The position numbers were made by a program, and so were the translations under genes. Positions 62,501 through 64,000 of a stretch of 64,000 bases of DNA are shown piece by piece. Numbering within the stretch: position 1 is the stretch's first letter; each line of letters starts with the position of its first letter. The notes beneath the pieces were generated by a model. That model worked only from the letters and a program-made list of their open reading frames with translations. It ran no database searches and was not told the DNA's origin. Source of the DNA: Lithospermum erythrorhizon (Eukaryota; Streptophyta; Magnoliopsida; Boraginales; Boraginaceae). The stretch spans positions 285,027 to 349,026 of the forward strand of contig JADFUC010000543.1 of assembly GCA_019722365.1 (NCBI GenBank), in the 5' to 3' direction.

Positions 62501-64000
62501 TGCATGCCTAGTTATTAATTTTCCTATATCAAGCTTCACATGCTCAAGTATTAATCTTAAACCTTCAAAGTATCTACCATGCGCATTTCAATTATTTTTC
62601 ATCATCAGGGAGCCGTGGATGACCTAAACGATCATGCCACAAGAATACGCTTTGGGATCCTCTTTCGTTACTAAGTTATATCTAATTTCAAGCAATATGT
62701 TGCGAATGTAATCCAAAAGGTAATTTTGGTAGTTTCTAATATTTTCTTCTTTTCCCAAAAAATTAATTAGCAAGAATACGTATGTATTTCATATTACCTT
62801 CCGCTATTGTTTCAGATTACAATTTCTGACGATATATGCCACAAACTTAATAAGTTTCTTTTGAATTTGAGAATACATAGTTAGTCATTAATGACAAATT
62901 TTATTCCATTTGGTAATATGAATACATTACCTGATCCTTCAATCAAGTCTCCTGTGGACTAAAATTGTATTAATTATCATGGCTATGATTGATGTCAAGA
63001 AATATGTCTTCTTTCGAGGATCATGCTGAAGTTGTTCCGACTGCCCTGACGCAATGTCTCCAACAGTTTCAAGTTAAGCTTCTTTTGAAACATGTAATGA
63101 GCAGACTTAAGAGAGAGTAAATCAAACAACATTATTTCATAGATATAGAGCAAACATTCATTACCAAAGTCAAGCACATAACATGCATACAAAGAGGATT
63201 ATTCATCACACATTATTCAAAACATAAAAGTGAGTTCATCATATCAAATTTTCTTTTAATCTAAGTTCATTTTATTTGTCTTATCACCGAAGTCCATGGC
63301 CTCAAGATATACAGAGTCATCCTCGTGTTCATGTTCATTAAAGTCAATTCCTTTTCTTTCCATTTCTTTTCTTCATGTATGCTTTATATCTTTTACAAAG
63401 ATGTTCTCAAGGCTCTACACGCCTGCACTAACGACCTTTCTTCCGTGATTCAGAATACAAATTGTATTATTTTTCAATGAACTCATTGATTTCTTTTACC
63501 CTTTTCTTTTGTCGCATTTGGGTACTGTAAGTCTACCATAATTCACTTAAACTATCGCCCACGCACTTCGGACCACGAAAATTACTAATGACTTACCACG
63601 GTCTCCGACTCCGAATCGATCATAACCACCATGACTTTGGAAAGTTGTTGTATTTACTCGGAAATGCCATTGTCCCAAAGCATGAATCGATGGTTTTTCA
63701 AAGAAGACTTATTATTCTTTTCTCGCTTTAACAAGCGGTAATGACCAATTTAATATTTTTATATTCCTCATTCTATATTGTTCTTGCAACAATATTTCGC
63801 GATGCATGAAACGCTGAAAATGTTTTTTCTAATTTTTCCTTCGGGTTACAATTTTACTAAAACATTCTCTAATTGTGATACAATTCTTAAATAAGGCAGA
63901 GTTGCAATCAATAACACTTTAAAGTCTCTTGAACCTCGCTTGTTCCATTCATCGATCAAGGCGTTTAGCATAATACGTAACCGAACGAAGCAATACTGAT
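59280..64000 (-). mobile_element. Second Ty1/copia retrotransposon, 3' part, degenerate, runs off the right edge
   Basis: Orientation is minus. The 3' LTR starts at 59514 (minus-strand TGTTGTAAATGTGAGC) right after a polypurine tract GAAGGGGAG; its far end is near 59280. The pol C-terminal region at about 60335-60190 reads SAIGALMYLA, then VNLLARFSSCPTKRHWKGIK, HIFRYL, the usual copia RNase H-proximal block, with an internal deletion where TRPDI(S/A)F should be. Reverse transcriptase reads IHVDDLNIIGTNKEI, with the catalytic pair in HVDD at 60622-60633 (YVDD in active elements). Around 62590-62680 a WHDRLGHPGS-type GAG-pre-integrase block is recognisable across frames. Stops and shifts are frequent. 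The 5' LTR and most of gag lie beyond the window. The purine-rich sense strand explains the C-rich plus strand. Confidence 0.75.

Noticed and set aside
1..64000. CRISPR array, phage or bacterial defence system
   Set aside because: No regularly spaced direct repeats with unique spacers, and the gene structure is clearly that of a plant nuclear genome; the tandem arrays have no spacers.

Overview
The window looks like nuclear DNA of a eudicot plant. It is AT-rich, with GT-AG introns, a long PLS-class pentatricopeptide gene without introns, a cytokinin-response-factor (CRF) type AP2/ERF relic, and many decayed plant retroelements (Ty1/copia, gypsy-like LTRs, L1-type LINEs), a hAT-like relic and CACTA-like repeats. 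No rRNA, convincing tRNA, CRISPR array or bacterial-type operon was seen. All calls come from reading the sequence and from family knowledge; no search was run.

Layout. 1-11563 (+): the 3' part of a multi-exon VPS13/SHRUBBY-like lipid-transfer protein gene that enters from the left edge. Nine consecutive exons (3214-7093) and the last six (9779-11563) join with matching intron phases. The exons between them and those upstream carry stops, a frameshift and losses, so this copy looks broken. 13040-16900 (-): decayed LINE. 17100-25400: mostly AT-rich intergenic DNA with a gypsy-LTR-like relic near 22280-23060. 25640-26015 (-): hAT/ZMYM1-like transposase fragment. 27624-27965 (+): possible small acidic-tail gene. 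30694-32478 (-): intact PPR gene, the best protein-coding gene here. 33201-33699 (-): probable two-exon gene for a 97-residue protein. 35880-50183: a repeat-rich island with three short tandem arrays (about 197, 50 and 98 bp periods) sharing a GTGTGACGTTA-like core, an inserted copia element (37796-42241) and an apparent solo gypsy-type LTR (46527-48811). 50500-53250 (-): second LINE. 56347-57269 (-): CRF-type AP2/ERF pseudogene. 59280-64000 (-): 3' end of a second copia element that runs off the right edge.

No operon-like cooperation is expected. The clearest working gene is the PPR gene, a predicted organelle RNA-binding factor. The VPS13-like and CRF-like loci look like relics, and the rest is mainly nested or degenerate transposable elements. 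The retroelements show strand composition skew that matches their orientation. Some apparent lesions (single-base indels in homopolymers) could be assembly errors and should be checked against reads.
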